Notes under the pieces: generated by a model
The model's database searches: none
Told to the model about the DNA's origin: nothing
What the model saw: the letters and a program-made list of their open reading frames with translations, nothing else
Shown: piece by piece, positions 33,010 to 43,612 of the stretch
Layout: every line of letters begins with the position of its first letter
Position numbering within the stretch: the stretch's first letter is position 1
Program-made: the position numbers and the translations under genes
DNA from: Puccinia triticina
Taxonomy: Eukaryota > Basidiomycota > Pucciniomycetes > Pucciniales > Pucciniaceae
NCBI RefSeq assembly: GCF_026914185.1
Contig: NC_070571.1
Location: 1,984,001 to 2,048,000, forward strand
Direction of reading: 5' to 3'
Length of the DNA stretch: 64,000 nucleotides

Positions 33010-33419
33010 ACGCTACGCTATCAGCTAAAATAGCTGCGCACCGCGTGCGCGTAGCGTTAGCGCATATGCGTGCAATTGCGCTAACGCTACACTAAAAAAT
33101 AGCGCATTTGCGCTGCGCTACGCTACGCTAACCGCTATGGTTAGCGTAGCGACCCAGTGTTGGTGTTGAACTTAAAGTAGTTCTTTTGGGTCTTTCTCAT
33201 TTTCCTGCCTTTAGTGTAGTTGTGCCGCAGTTGTTCCAAAACCTAGTTGATCATATAAAACTCCGTTCTTATCATGTATTGGTTCTTTTCTCAATCAACT
33301 CATATAGTTTCATCAAACAACTCTTTGCTAACTCTCATCACAACTGATCAGGTTTGTTACTCATTAGGTTATCTTATCATGTATCCTTCCATCTTAACCA
33401 ACTCTTATCTTGTTGTTCA

Positions 33420-33628
33420 GGTTAGTGATTGTTCGCGGTACTAAGTCGTGCACTTGTGTAGTTACTTATATCACTACACCTTAAAGGTGTGCAAAAAGCA
33501 ATCAACTCATATAGTTTCATCAAACAAATCTTCGCTAACTCTCATCACAACTTATCAGGTTAGTGATTGTTCGCGGTACTAAGTCATACACTCGTGTAGT
33601 TACTTATATCACTACACCTTAAAGGTCC
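33420..33628. repeat. Tandem duplication, two units of about 139 bp
   Basis: GGTTAGTGATTGTTCGCGGT and the following 50 bp (TACTTATATCACTACACC) occur at about 33420-33488 and again at 33559-33627. The preceding CAACTCATATAGTTTCATC is also repeated. Confidence 0.75.
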
Positions 33629-33989
33629 GAGTTCATTACACAGCACAGCCAACGCTGAGCCGCCGGATGTCTTATCAATTGTATCCAAGCGTAGGTAGCA
33701 TAGGTGATCAAATGAAGCGACCAAACCCTACCGAGGTTGCTCGAGTATAGACTGCTTGGAAAAGCAGGCAATGACATCCTGAGCGGCAGTACTGGGGGTA
33801 GCCAGGATGACCAACATAAAGTTTACTCCAGAAGCACTGCATCTGGCTCAATTTTATTGGGTGTGGTCAAGTATTTTTGGTCTACTCTGCTTTCTGGCTG
33901 CCAATAGAAACTTGCAGAACGACCAGAGGCCAATAAAGGGAGATTGCTGATGTCAAGGACCGGTTCCTTGGGATAATCCTTGATGGTAA

Positions 33990-34073
33990 ACAAACTTAAT
34001 AGTCAGCCCCTCTTCTGCCTTGCCTCCGAAAGACCCTGCGGGGCTCTCCTCCAGAGAGGCTTTGTTCAGCTCG
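33990..34073. mobile_element. 84-bp micro-MITE of the CGAGCTTAAC family
   Basis: Flanked by GATGGTAA (33982-33989, 34074-34081). Right end inverted reads CGAGCTGAACAAAGCC, left end is ACAAACTTAA. The homologous site in the copy-3 upstream region (about 43030) has one uninterrupted CATGGCAAAGC, that is, an empty site. Confidence 0.7.
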
Positions 34074-34112
34074 GATGGTAAAGCATCCTGATTCTCCGGT
34101 TGCAGGTCCCAA

Positions 34113-34440
34113 GGGGGGTTCACGATTGAATTTTACAAAAATTTGGAGTCAATTTTAAGGTGTACTTTATGAACAACAAGTGTAAATTTTGGAAATTTGT
34201 TTGCATGGAGATACTTCTGATAAATCAGTCCAATTCATCAATTTTTATAAAACTTGTTCAGAAGCACCTTAAAATCTGCCCTACAGTTAAGCAAATTTAA
34301 TTATGAACCCCCTATGGTTTCTTGGGCAGCATGGGTGTCCCCTTAAATCAGAGCAACTTCTGCATTTTTTCATATACTGTTCATAAAGGCCTTAAAATTG
34401 GCTCTAACTTTTTTTATTTTTATCCTATTGTGAACCCCCC
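34113..34440. mobile_element. MITE with GGGGGGTTCAC termini
   Basis: The left end, GGGGGGTTCACGAT, and the inverted right end, GGGGGGTTCACAAT, match; inverted similarity resumes as CAATTTTAAGG about 35-45 bp inside each end. 328 bp, AT-rich, no coding frame. No clear target duplication. Confidence 0.6.
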
Positions 34441-34794
34441 TGATATATCTATCCTGAGTCTCCTCCGCCAGACATGCGGGCCCCCATGAAGTGCTCCTAA
34501 AGTCTAAAGAGAGCATTCATCTCTTTCCTGATTTTCCAATTTTTTATGCTTGAAAAGGGCAATGATTTAAGACTCAGTTGGCTGTTGAGCCCTGGATTTA
34601 CGCGTGGATCTAGTCTTGGGGCTCCTGGGAGGCGATGAATGAAATATTCTAGGGGGTACGAGAATTTTCCAAAGTACCTTTTGCAAGGCTTAGATATTCT
34701 AGTACAAAAGACACTGGAAAACATTAACCTCTAAAATCAATACTGAACACTCATCTTGTCTTCTCCAACTATCAATGCACTTGATATTCTTTTA
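34441..34794. other. Intergenic region left of the Harbinger element
   Basis: No gene seen; the short open frames here show no domain. It ends in the TTA target duplicate of the Harbinger element. Confidence 0.4.
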
Positions 34795-35018
34795 GGGCCT
34801 GTACCATACAAAATCTGTTTTTTTGGTGCAGGTAAAATAGTTTTTTTTTTTGTGCTTTTCCGTTATTTTGAAAAACACATATCTGAAAAAACAGGATGTG
34901 ATAAACGTGTACCACAAACATCCCCAAGACTCCAGAATTTCCACAATCAACCACCACCGGTCCGCATCCACATCATCAAGATCCAGCACACCCAACACAT
35001 CCACCAACCATTACAGCC

Positions 35019-36302
35019 ATGGACAACAACCTCTTCGTCACACTTGCCGCCGCCGCGACATCGCTCATGGAGATGAACAATATTGTACTGTCATTTGCCG
35101 CCGCCGGGGTTGCTTGCAAATACCTCGGAAGCCTTTGGAACACATACAAGGCATACTACGGCGATGGTGGGCGAGCCAGGTACACTCGGTTCCTACTAGA
35201 CGAAGTCAGACCAGAACTCTTTCGTGAAATAACTCGAATGGAACGAGCAACATTCAACAGTCTTGTTGAGGAGTTGACAATGAATGGGCTGCTTAAAAAT
35301 GGAAGATCGGTCTCGGTTGAAGAGCAGGTGCTCATCTTCTTAGATATTGTTTGCCATAACAACACCATGCGCCAGACGGCGGTCAAATTCCGGCGTGGTT
35401 TGTTCACTATTACCCGGTAAGCCCTCCTTTTTTTTCTTCTTGATATTTGAATTTGAATGATCAAATATCTAACAAAGATTCCCTCAACTAGCTACTTTGG
35501 AATAGTCCTCGACTCGTTGATAGCAATCTACCCAAATTATGTCAAGTTTGACATGAATTCATGCAAGCAGCCAGAGGAGATCGCGCGAAACCCAAAGTAT
35601 CAAGCATTCAAGAACGCACTAGGAGCCATCGATGGAGTATTTATCCCAGCACAAGTACCTGCCGAAGCCCAAAGTCCTTGGCGAAATCGCAAGCATTTCA
35701 TCACGCAAAATGTTCTTGCTGCTGTGAATTTCAACTTCGAGTTCGTCTATATTCTCGCGGGTTGGGAAGGAAGTGCCCACGACACTCGAGTGTTTAACGA
35801 TGCGACTTCGAAAGGCCTGAAAATACCTCAAAAGCAATACTTTCTTGCCGATGCCGGTTATGGCCTTCAACAAGGGTTGATGACTCCATTCCGAGGCACC
35901 CGATACCATCTGAAAGAACAGGCCGCTGCAGGACTCAGGCCAGCGAACAAAAAAGAACTTTACAACTTACGACACGCAACACTTCGGAATATCGTTGAGC
36001 GCATGTTTGGATGCATAAAGAGGAAATTCACCATCCTCCAATCAGCCCCCGAGATCAAACTAAAGAAGCAAGTCCGATTAGTCTACGCGCTATGCATGCT
36101 GTGGAACTACATCCGCTGTCATGAGAGTGTTGACAATCTCTTCGACGATCCGGACGAAGACGCACAAACACTTTTACGTACACGGATGGGGGAAGATGAA
36201 TCCTTTGATGTCACTGAAGAGGATTCAATAATGAAGCATCAACGCGACCGTCTAGCTAAAAAATTGTGGACTCAATATGTCACCTACAAAAATCAAACTT
36301 GA
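35019..36302 (+). CDS. PIF/Harbinger DDE transposase (402 aa)
   Basis: Two exons, 35019-35416 and 35492-36302, with a 75-bp intron; the join reads TITRYFGIVLDSL and the sum is 402 codons plus a stop. The catalytic triad fits the DDE_Tnp_4 family: D in GAIDGVFIPA, D in FLADAGYGL and E in NIVERMFGCIKRKF, with HDTRVFNDA between. The N-terminal half includes a helix-turn-helix-like segment (SVEEQVLIFLDIVCHNNTMRQTAVKF). Length is normal for the family and no disabling change is seen, so it may be active. It needs the Myb-like partner for DNA binding in known Harbinger systems. Confidence 0.9.
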
Positions 36303-37761
36303 TGGCCTGTTTCTTAAACATTTGATTTTTTTTCTGCTAGCTTTTTTCTTTTCTTTTTGGTCTTCATTTTTCTCTCACATTTGGCAATGCAACACTCTTG
36401 ATCGACCATGTAACCTTTGAGCAAGACATAATTGCAAAGCGAGACAAATAAAGACACCCAGAGTGCGACCAAGAAATATGACTATATGATTTTAAGACCG
36501 AGTGATAAAAGCAATGGATAACGGCCGATAAAGACAAGATCAGAGCAATAAATCACAATTGGGAAATATAACTGTATTGATTGATCAATCAATCGAGAAA
36601 GAAAGAGAACTGTATTTCGATCGATCGAGAAAGAGGATCATATTATGATCAATCGTAAAAGAGAACCGTATCAATAAGAGCGATAAGAGCAATAGAATGC
36701 AACCAAGTGACTGTTAAACATGATTGATGTTCAAAAGGTGAAGCACATAAATATATCAGCGAGGGAGGAAGGACAGATTCACAATACAAGTCATGCTTAC
36801 AATTTATTCTTTCTTTTTGTTTTCCTTTGCCTCTTTAACCTTCTTCTCAAGCCACACCTGGCAAACATGATTGTTCGCAGTCCGAAGGAGGGTAAGGAAG
36901 GTGCGGGCCGAGCCGTTGTTCTCAAGGAAGGTATGGAGCTCCGTCCGGTGCTAGGCCGGCGGCAGCGCTGGGAGGGGAATGGTGCCTGATGGCTGCCCTC
37001 ACGGATTGGTCCGGAAAGATGAGTCAAAGGAATTCGAGGTGATAGCTTGTGTGGAGGTGGTTTTGAGGTATCGTTGAGGTGTAGATTCTCAACGGCGGTT
37101 GTTGGTTTGGATACTTGAGGATTCTGGGAAAGGAAATGGATCGGATAGGACTCTTGACTCAGGATTCTTGATGATTGATCGAAAAGGTGATGCCCTTATT
37201 CTTGGATCAGAATGGCATGCCTCTCCCATCCTCCAAGTTCGGCGAACTTGGACTCAGGGAGACGACCTGTCACATACATTTCATCACATCCTCCGCGCGC
37301 GCAAGCGCGCGCAACAAAACAACACAACACAGAGCAGAAGGAAGAAAACAAGAAAAGAACAAACAAGAACAAGAAGAAAAAACCTGAGCCTGACTGAGAA
37401 ATGAAAGAGAAGAACAGAGCACAAAGAAATGAAAGATCACAGAGCAGCAACAAAAACCATACAAGTGAGAATGGAGGAAAGAAAGGAGGAAACAGGGGAT
37501 AAAAGGAAAAACAAAGAAAAAAAAACCAACAACAAACCCACAGCAAATGCTGTGTTAGGACCAAGAAAGGTGAAAAGGATAGGTGAGAGAGGGAATGGAA
37601 AAAGGGAATAGGGAAGAGAATTTGAAGGGAGGGGAAGATCTTGAAGTCTTGAAGAAGGTTGAATATTGAGGATCTTGAAGAATGAAGTCTTGATGATCTT
37701 GAAATCCTGAGGGTCTTGAGAGTAGAGCTGATCTTGCTGGTGGCGGCGGAACTGCTTCTGA
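36303..37761. other. Non-coding middle of the Harbinger element
   Basis: Holds GATCGATCGAGAAAG-type repeats (36560-36650), a CGCGCGCAAGCGCGCGC palindrome (37297-37313) and a purine-rich low-complexity stretch (37310-37620). The open frames there are compositional. Confidence 0.5.
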
Positions 37762-38799
37762 CTAGCTGTCAACCAAATGGGCCACCACAACGGATGCAAA
37801 ATCGACATAAGTTTTGTCCAAGACTTTGTTCAAGTATCGGTCAGCACAAACTTGAAGTGCAGTATCAGAAATGGTACTTTGGGTTTTGCCATGAGCAATC
37901 GCAGAAGTGGAAGGTTGGTGGGGTGGCTGGTTGCTAGAGACGGCTGAGGCAATCTTGGCGAATTCACCCATAAGATTTTTCGAGTTTTCCAATACAGCAT
38001 TTATCGCGCCGCTGATGCTTTCCATCTCGGATTTGATGAGCGCATTCTTTGATTTGCGTACTCGTTTTGTCGTATTTGAACCAGCGGTCTTGAGAGAGGA
38101 TTTTGGTTCAATATCAATATCGCTACTGCTGTCATCATCACTGAGCGGAACAATCTTTCTCTTGGCTGCTGGAGTGAGCTTGACTGCTTCGGTGGTAGTC
38201 GGAACAAGCTCGGAATTTGCTATTTCTCCAGTTGCCGCCTTGCCCGTAAATACACTGTAGGCAAGATCGTATACCGGAAAAGGTTTGTCCTTGAGTCTTG
38301 CAAAGTTTCGACGAGGATGAGCGGCTATCAACTCTTCCCACACAGATTCATTGGCGGTGACTGTACCCCGTTTGTCGTTCCAACCAAAGCCGCTTTGGTC
38401 TCAAAGAAATTTGTAATCAATGTAGAGGGTCCGGAGCGCGTTCTTCTGGTTTTTGATTTGATCAAGGCTGAGTGCGAGACTGTACTTAGTATTCAGTTTC
38501 TCCTGGACGATAGGCCAGGCTTCCTTCTTCAAGCCACCGTTATCAGTTTCTAAGCCAGCGGCGTACTGAGTTGCGATAGACTCGAGAAGAGTCATCTTTT
38601 GATCGGTGGTCCAAGTGTGGTTGGGAGTTTTGACATTGCTTTCATCGAGTTTCTTCGGTTTGGCTGTTGGCTTCTTGGGCTTGGTTTTCTTGGACTGAGC
38701 CATTGGAGTAGGTGTTGTTGTTGGGTTGGGTGTTGATGAGATTGGTGGGATGGTGTCCATTAGGACAATTGGATCAATGGGATCGATGGACTTGGGCAT
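37762..38799 (-). pseudogene. Harbinger Myb/SANT-like DNA-binding protein with one stop
   Basis: The minus-strand frame reads from MPKSIDPIDP at 38799. A Pro/Thr/Lys-rich start is followed by a Myb/SANT-like domain (WTTDQKMTLLESIATQYAAG, then AWPIVQEKLN, DQIKNQKNALRTLYIDYKFL) that is completed after a TGA (38401-38403) by DQSGFGWNDKR, ESVWEELIAAHP and FPVYDLAYSVFTG. The same frame then runs open to 37762 with an acidic patch and a basic KRVRKSKN segment. The stop stands where Arg (CGA) would be expected. This domain is the known partner of Harbinger transposases. Apart from the stop the frame is intact. Confidence 0.85.
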
Positions 38800-39017
38800 G
38801 TGATGCTACCGGGATGGCGGCGGAGAGAAAAATAGCATCCAAAAAACAGGTCCGGACCTGTTTTTGAAAATGGGTGATTTTCAAGGGAATCTGTTTTCTG
38901 GATTTCACAAAAAACAGGTGCTGTGGTACGTGTTTTTTGGGGAAAACTGTTTTTTGTAGAAAAAATCAATTTTCCCGGGAAAAACTGTTTTTCCCCCCGC
39001 TATGGTACAGGCCCTTA

Positions 39018-39432
39018 CATATCAATTTTCAAACATGGATCTTTTTCTTGTCTATTGCTCTCGCGCACATTTGGGGTTCTCAAAGTTGCGACATAGCGGC
39101 ATATGTCATGCAAACATACAACTTTATTTGCAGGGGCTGTCAAACGTTTCCCTGCAAAAAAGGTGTGTATGGCAGTATGTCACATTTGTATGTTTTCAAC
39201 TTTGAGGACCCTAATTGCACACACAAACACTCCAAGCATTGCAAGAGGTCTTGTCATGTAGCCGTATCAACTCTATACAATTCGAGGTGAAGAGGGCGAT
39301 GGAGACAGGAGAGAGAAACAAATGTCTAGGACTAGTATCGACTGTGAAATCTGCAAGTTGAGGAAAGAGTTCAACAAGAGATGGAGACGAACAGAAGTGT
39401 GTATACAACATACAACAAAATGGAGAACAGAA
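39018..39432. other. Intergenic region right of the Harbinger element
   Basis: No gene. From about 39280 it is the 3' flank of secreted-protein copy 2. Confidence 0.4.
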
Positions 39433-39830
39433 TCAACAGTGGCTTTTCATGTCGATGCAAGTGACACCGGGCATATCAATGGGGGGTTGCGTAGAACAGC
39501 TAAATCCCATAGCGGCGCATTGACACCTGCCGCCGGGAGAACCGGTGGCCTTGCCGTCCTGCACCTTGGTGACGCGGTCATTACTGTCGAAGAATCCTAC
39601 GAGTTGGCCTTGCTTACAGAGTTGCTACTCGAAGTTTTCGATAAAAGGAAGGGATTCATTCCCAATCAAATTCACATCGTCAGTCCTGATATATTACCGT
39701 CTCTTGGGGAACATTGAGGTCTCCATAGGAAAGAATTTGTTCTTACATTTTTGTATTCGGGATCGGCCGAGGCTACCATCTTAGCAACTAATACGCACGA
39801 AACCAATGAAAGGAAAGCGCGAGCGAGCAT
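39433..39830 (-). CDS. Small secreted cysteine-rich protein, copy 2 (91 aa, intact)
   Basis: Two exons: 39830-39747 encodes MLARAFLSLVSCVLVAKMVA and the end of a signal peptide plus a few mature residues (DPEYKN). After a 122-bp intron (GTAAGA...GTAG), 39624-39433 encodes 63 residues and a TGA. The mature part has six cysteines in the pattern C-x(30)-C-x-C-x(6)-C-x(12)-C-x(6)-C and ends at the last Cys, with Gly/Asp-rich segments between. It would be secreted and disulphide-bonded. Size, cysteines and a multi-copy, transposon-rich setting fit a candidate effector or a small cell-surface protein; no family is recognised. Two broken paralogues on either side keep the same exon structure and intron position, which supports this model. 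Confidence 0.72.
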
Positions 39831-40100
39831 GGTGATCGATGATATCTGTTTTCGTTTTTGAAGGGGAGACTGCAACAGATAGAAGCAAAAAGTAAGCTTT
39901 CATACATCTCGGGCCTAAGACGGGAACACAAGCGTGTAATGACCTTGAGCTAGTTTTGGTTAAGCGTTGCAAGACTGGTTACGTATATACTTCTGTGGTG
40001 GGTGAAAAATGATGGAGGGGAGGGCAGCTTCTTAGTGGACAGTGAATGAGGTGGGATGAGTGGGAAGAACGAAGCGGCTGGTCTGGGAGGCTTTAAATAG
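39831..40100 (-). promoter_or_regulatory. Promoter and 5' UTR of secreted-protein copy 2
   Basis: TATA-like CTATTTAAAGCC at 40090-40101 (minus), about 265 bp before the ATG, in a stretch conserved with the other two copies (AAGCTGCCCTCC/AAGCTTTACGCC region and the TGCAAAACTTAACC-type word). Confidence 0.55.
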
Positions 40101-40101
40101 G

Positions 40102-41826
40102 CGAGCTCTCCAGTCCCAGCGTCCTTCTGAAGTTCTGCGTGCAGTCTCAGAGCAGAGTCGATGACGCACACAATCTCAGTCCGAGGCGCTCGATTGTATC
40201 CCGTTCCGTGCATCACAGTGTAGTCTAGGCGATCAAATTGCGTCTACATATCTCGGCCGGAGCTTGGAATGTTCCGAGCTCGCTGAAGTATTAAATATAT
40301 GTTCCTTCAGAACAGGTGGCATGTCGACTGTTTGGCTTTAATAATAGGGTTGGTGGTGATGCTGGGTGTCGGTCAGCTTGGAAGAGCCGGATAGCCTGGA
40401 CGACACACTCACTTCAGCAGCATCACATCCGACTCGGCCACACCGGCCATCATGAACTCACCCGGACTCCGGAGCAACGGGGCTAATCCAAGGTTATGAC
40501 GTATGCGGGTGATTCAGCATCGGGCGGAGTTTCTGGAATGGGCAGACTGTGGAGACCACTGACGCAGGATGCCGAGGGCCGGTTCCTGGGGATAATTGAG
40601 CCTGCAAAGCATCCTCGGTTGCCGGTCCCGACTCCCATCGTGTTTCATCCATCCCCTCCCCACAACGATTTGGCATCCACGGAGAGAGTAATGATGAAAT
40701 GCTGTCTCCGACCTCGACTCGCGTCCCAAGGCTCAAGTATCTTCGACCTCACCGGGAGCACTCTGCTATCCGGTTACATGCCAAGAGCAACCAGGCCATG
40801 CAAGGATGTACCGGCGAAGCATGCAGAGCGACCACATTTCACTCAAGCTCCTGCAACGGTGGCATATAAGCGACTATGATGAATTAAAATTTAGGGCAGC
40901 TCCGAGTCTCTTCCGCCAGACTCGCGTCCCAAGACATGCCCCTGAAAAGAACCTATTTCTCTGCCCCATTCTTTTCGTTTTTCTTTCAAGCCAAGAGGGT
41001 GGTGAGGAACAGCGATTTATTCTTGCAACCTGATTCTCTGCGTGCAAGTCTCAGGGCAAGTGCCGAATCAAAACCGAAAAGTGAAAACAATTGACGTCTT
41101 TGCGGCCTTGTGGATGATGTGGATGAAATTTATGAGAGGATGTTATCTCCGCTAAACATATGCTCAAAATGGGCCGAAATGGACGGAAAAAATGCCTCGA
41201 AGCCCTTGCCAGAATCACCCTCCATGCTGACTTGACCCAGTCACTCGATCCAGAGGACCTGGTGGCTGGTGGCGCGCGAAGAGATCCTCCCAGCTCCAGA
41301 GGGAGCAACTTGGGTTAACTTAGTCCTCCCTGAAAGACAGAAGTGTGAATTAGGGCGACTGGAACAATGCGTGCAGTCGATGTCATCCACTCTGACTTGG
41401 TCAACTGCAAACATCTGCGCGCCAGCTCAGGCTGCGAGGGACTGGCGTTGCGTTTGGGTAGGCGCGACCTCAAGGATCGCCTCTACCATAACGATTCCCA
41501 TAGTGCCACCGAAAAAAGTTTCTCTTCTCAACAGCAACCACAGCAATCGACCTGATAATGCTCTACTTATCCTTATTTGTTCCTTCCACGCATGACCCAC
41601 ACATACCCCAAGCATTGAAGCAGAATCTAGACATATACAGGCTCTCATCCAAGAAGAAGGGCACGATGTAGACAGGAGAGAACTGAAATGCTGTGACTAG
41701 TGATAGTCATGTAACTGTGACATTTGTAGGTTGAGGATAGAGTTACATCGAGAAAAATTGTAAACAAAATACGAGAGTGAACAGAAATTTTTACATGTAT
41801 GTACAACAAGGGGAAGGAGAACAGGA
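40102..41826. other. Intergenic region between secreted-protein copies 2 and 3
   Basis: No gene supported. 40500-40650 resembles the upstream parts of copies 1 and 3; 41690-41826 resembles the 3' flank of copy 2. The open frames show no domain or splice support. Confidence 0.5.
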
Positions 41827-41851
41827 TCAATATCGGGTAGCCATACTGGCA

Positions 41852-41957
41852 CTAACTTAGCTAATTTCCCTCCTCGGGGGAGCGCAGCGACCTCCGAAGG
41901 AGGGTCCCTGCGGGACGGCGTCCCCCCTCCACATAGAGAGGGACTTAGTTAAGTTAG
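41852..41957. mobile_element. 106-bp micro-MITE
   Basis: Ends CTAACTTAGC and, inverted, CTAACTTAAC, around a GC-rich hairpin core; flanked by ATACTGGCA (41843-41851, 41958-41966), an 8-9-bp duplication. It lies in exon 2 of secreted-protein copy 3. Confidence 0.75.
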
Positions 41958-42049
41958 ATACTGGCATAGATCATAGGGGTTCTGGGCAAGACAGCTCTGT
42001 TGGGTTGCTTGGAGTAATTGTACCCTTGAGGATGTGGGCACTGACAATC

Positions 42050-42113
42050 GCGAACTTGAGGTCGCTACTTCGGAGACGCTTCACGCCTCCTCGGAGAGGC
42101 TTTGTTAAGCTCG
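42050..42113. mobile_element. 64-bp micro-MITE of the CGAGCTTAAC family
   Basis: Ends GCGAACTTGAG and, inverted, CGAGCTTAACAAAGCC; core CGGAGACGCTTCACGCC forms a hairpin. Flanked by TGACAATC (42042-42049, 42114-42121). Near-identical to the left end of the 3.2-kb element at 10751, so it is probably an extreme deletion derivative of that family. Confidence 0.78.
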
Positions 42114-42412
42114 TGACAATCGCCGCTCCCAACACTGGTCAGAATTTGGCCCTCCTGCGGGACGAGTGCCATTCTTATCAAGGAATCCTACGAAGTGGCC
42201 TCCACTGCAAAGTCTCTACCCAAAGTAATTGAAAGCAAGCGGTATTTCATTTTCAATCAATTCACATCATCAGTCCTGATCCACTGAGAGGAGGGCCTCC
42301 AAAGGAAAGACTATAGATTGCTTACATTTTTGTGCGGGCCCTCTGAGTTTGAGACTACCATGTTGACAATTAACAAGCACAAAACCAACAAGAAAGAAAC
42401 GCGAGCAAGCAT

Positions 42413-43612
42413 CGTGAGGCCTGTTTTTTTATTTGTAAGGGGACAAGCTAAGTAGGACTTCACGTGGCTGAAGCGTAAGATAAGTGCACAACAATTTAAT
42501 GACCTTGAACTTTTTCTGGTTAAGTTTTGCAGGACTGCCTCTAACCCTTTTTGGAGAGAAAATTGGAGTGGCGTAAAGCTTCTTGGCAAACAATGTACGA
42601 GGTGGGTTGAGTAAGAAGAAAGAGGCGGCTGGTCTGGAAGGCTTTTATAGACGCGAGTTGGGAGCCCTGGCCCCTAGGTTAGGTGATGAGATAAGTCGAA
42701 CGTCAGGGGGAGCTCTAGGGGGCACCACTACCGAGGTCGCTGATGGAAAAGTGTTGGTGATGACATGCTGAGCATGCTTGGAAGACCTGGAGGCATGGGT
42801 ATTTAGCCAGGACAACAAACATAAACTTCACCAAAAGTGCAACATCCGAATCGGTCATTGAACTAGATATTCATGTATTGTTATCCGGCTACCAATAGCA
42901 ACCGGGCCATCCAACTTCCAAGGACGTGGTCCGCAGGCGATCTAACGTAATGTCAGGCGGAAGTTGTAGAACGGCCAGAGACCAATGAAGGAAGCTGGTT
43001 CATGTGGAGGTTCCTGGGGATATGTCTGCATGGCAAAGCATCCCGATCATTTGGTTGCAGGTTCCATTGTGTTTCTCGAGCAACAATCCGTATAACAATT
43101 CTCCATGATGAGTATTCCACGACGTTTTCCTGAAGAGTATCTTTCTCTTTCCCGTTTTTTAGTCCTTTCTTTAAGACCTAGGGCATGTAATGTTTGATTT
43201 TCATGGATTGCTCCATCACAAACTGAATGTGCGTGAACAGTGTGGATCCAAACTTGAGTCCGAAGGTGGAGGCGAGCACGACCTTCCCATGGGTGGGACT
43301 GGAGTTAGGTGTGGATCAAGTCACGGGGCTTCTGGAATGTAATTTGACGATGCAACACTGTTACAATGCTAATTTCGGAGACGGCTAACGGCGTGTATAG
43401 ATTTATTGCTAGTTCGTCCTTCAAGTTAGAAATGTACAAGGAAACTATTCAAACAATTCCATAAACTGAATGAACAAAATTGGAGATGGAGGATAGAAGA
43501 ATGCAAAGGTGCATGAGCAAATGTTTCTGACAGGTGGGTGTCAAGAAGCAAAATTCATATCCTGAGAAAGATAAACTGCAACTCTATTTTCAAGTATGGT
43601 GATCCCATTTAA
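42413..43612. other. Upstream region of secreted-protein copy 3 and intergenic DNA
   Basis: 42413-42650 holds the promoter. 42700-43100 resembles 33700-34110. No gene seen in 43100-43612. Confidence 0.5.

Larger units (their letters stand above)
20029..33162. mobile_element. GC-rich foldback element, split by a Ty3 element
   Basis: Left part 20029-20343 and right part 33014-33162 carry AACACTGGGTCGCTA in inverted orientation at the outer edges and are packed with TAGCGTAGCG/CGCTACGCTA words. The whole is flanked by GTGTTGAA (20021-20028 and 33163-33170), an 8-bp duplication. Without the Ty3 element and its duplication it would be 464 bp, close to the 452 bp of the foldback at 16119. Confidence 0.75.
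33171..34112. other. Upstream region of secreted-protein copy 1, duplicated elsewhere
   Basis: No gene. The stretch 33700-34110 is alignable by eye with 42700-43070 and in part with 40540-40640 (shared CTACCGAGGT, CCAGAGACCAAT-type and GGTTCCTGGGGATA...GCAAAGCATCC words), so the duplicated unit includes more than 1 kb upstream of each secreted-protein gene. Confidence 0.6.
34795..39014. mobile_element. Full-length PIF/Harbinger transposon
   Basis: TIRs GGGCCTGTACCATA (34795) and its reverse complement (ending 39014), flanked by TTA (34792-34794 and 39015-39017), the trinucleotide duplication typical of PIF/Harbinger. It carries the usual two genes, DDE transposase on plus and Myb/SANT-like protein on minus, in convergent order. 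The second gene has one premature stop. Confidence 0.9.
41827..42412 (-). pseudogene. Small secreted cysteine-rich protein, copy 3, broken by two MITEs
   Basis: Exon 1 (42412-42326) encodes MLARVSFLLVLCLLIVNMVV and ends in PHKN at the same splice site as copy 2. Exon 2 starts at 42215 (LCSGGHFVGFLDKNG, matching LCKQGQLVGFFDSND of copy 2). A 64-bp MITE (42050-42113) and a 106-bp MITE (41852-41957) are inserted in exon 2, the first introducing a stop. Even without them the frame is shifted relative to copy 2 around the central cysteines. The promoter with CTATAAAAGCC (42640-42650) is preserved, so a transcript may still be made. Confidence 0.78.

Noticed and set aside
37196..37564. Phe/Leu/Ser-rich 122-codon frame resembling a membrane protein
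   Set aside because: Reverse complement of a purine-rich low-complexity stretch inside the Harbinger element.
40494..40879. Overlapping frames upstream of the intact secreted-protein gene
   Set aside because: The region is part of the duplicated upstream DNA, and the frames are not conserved in the other copies.
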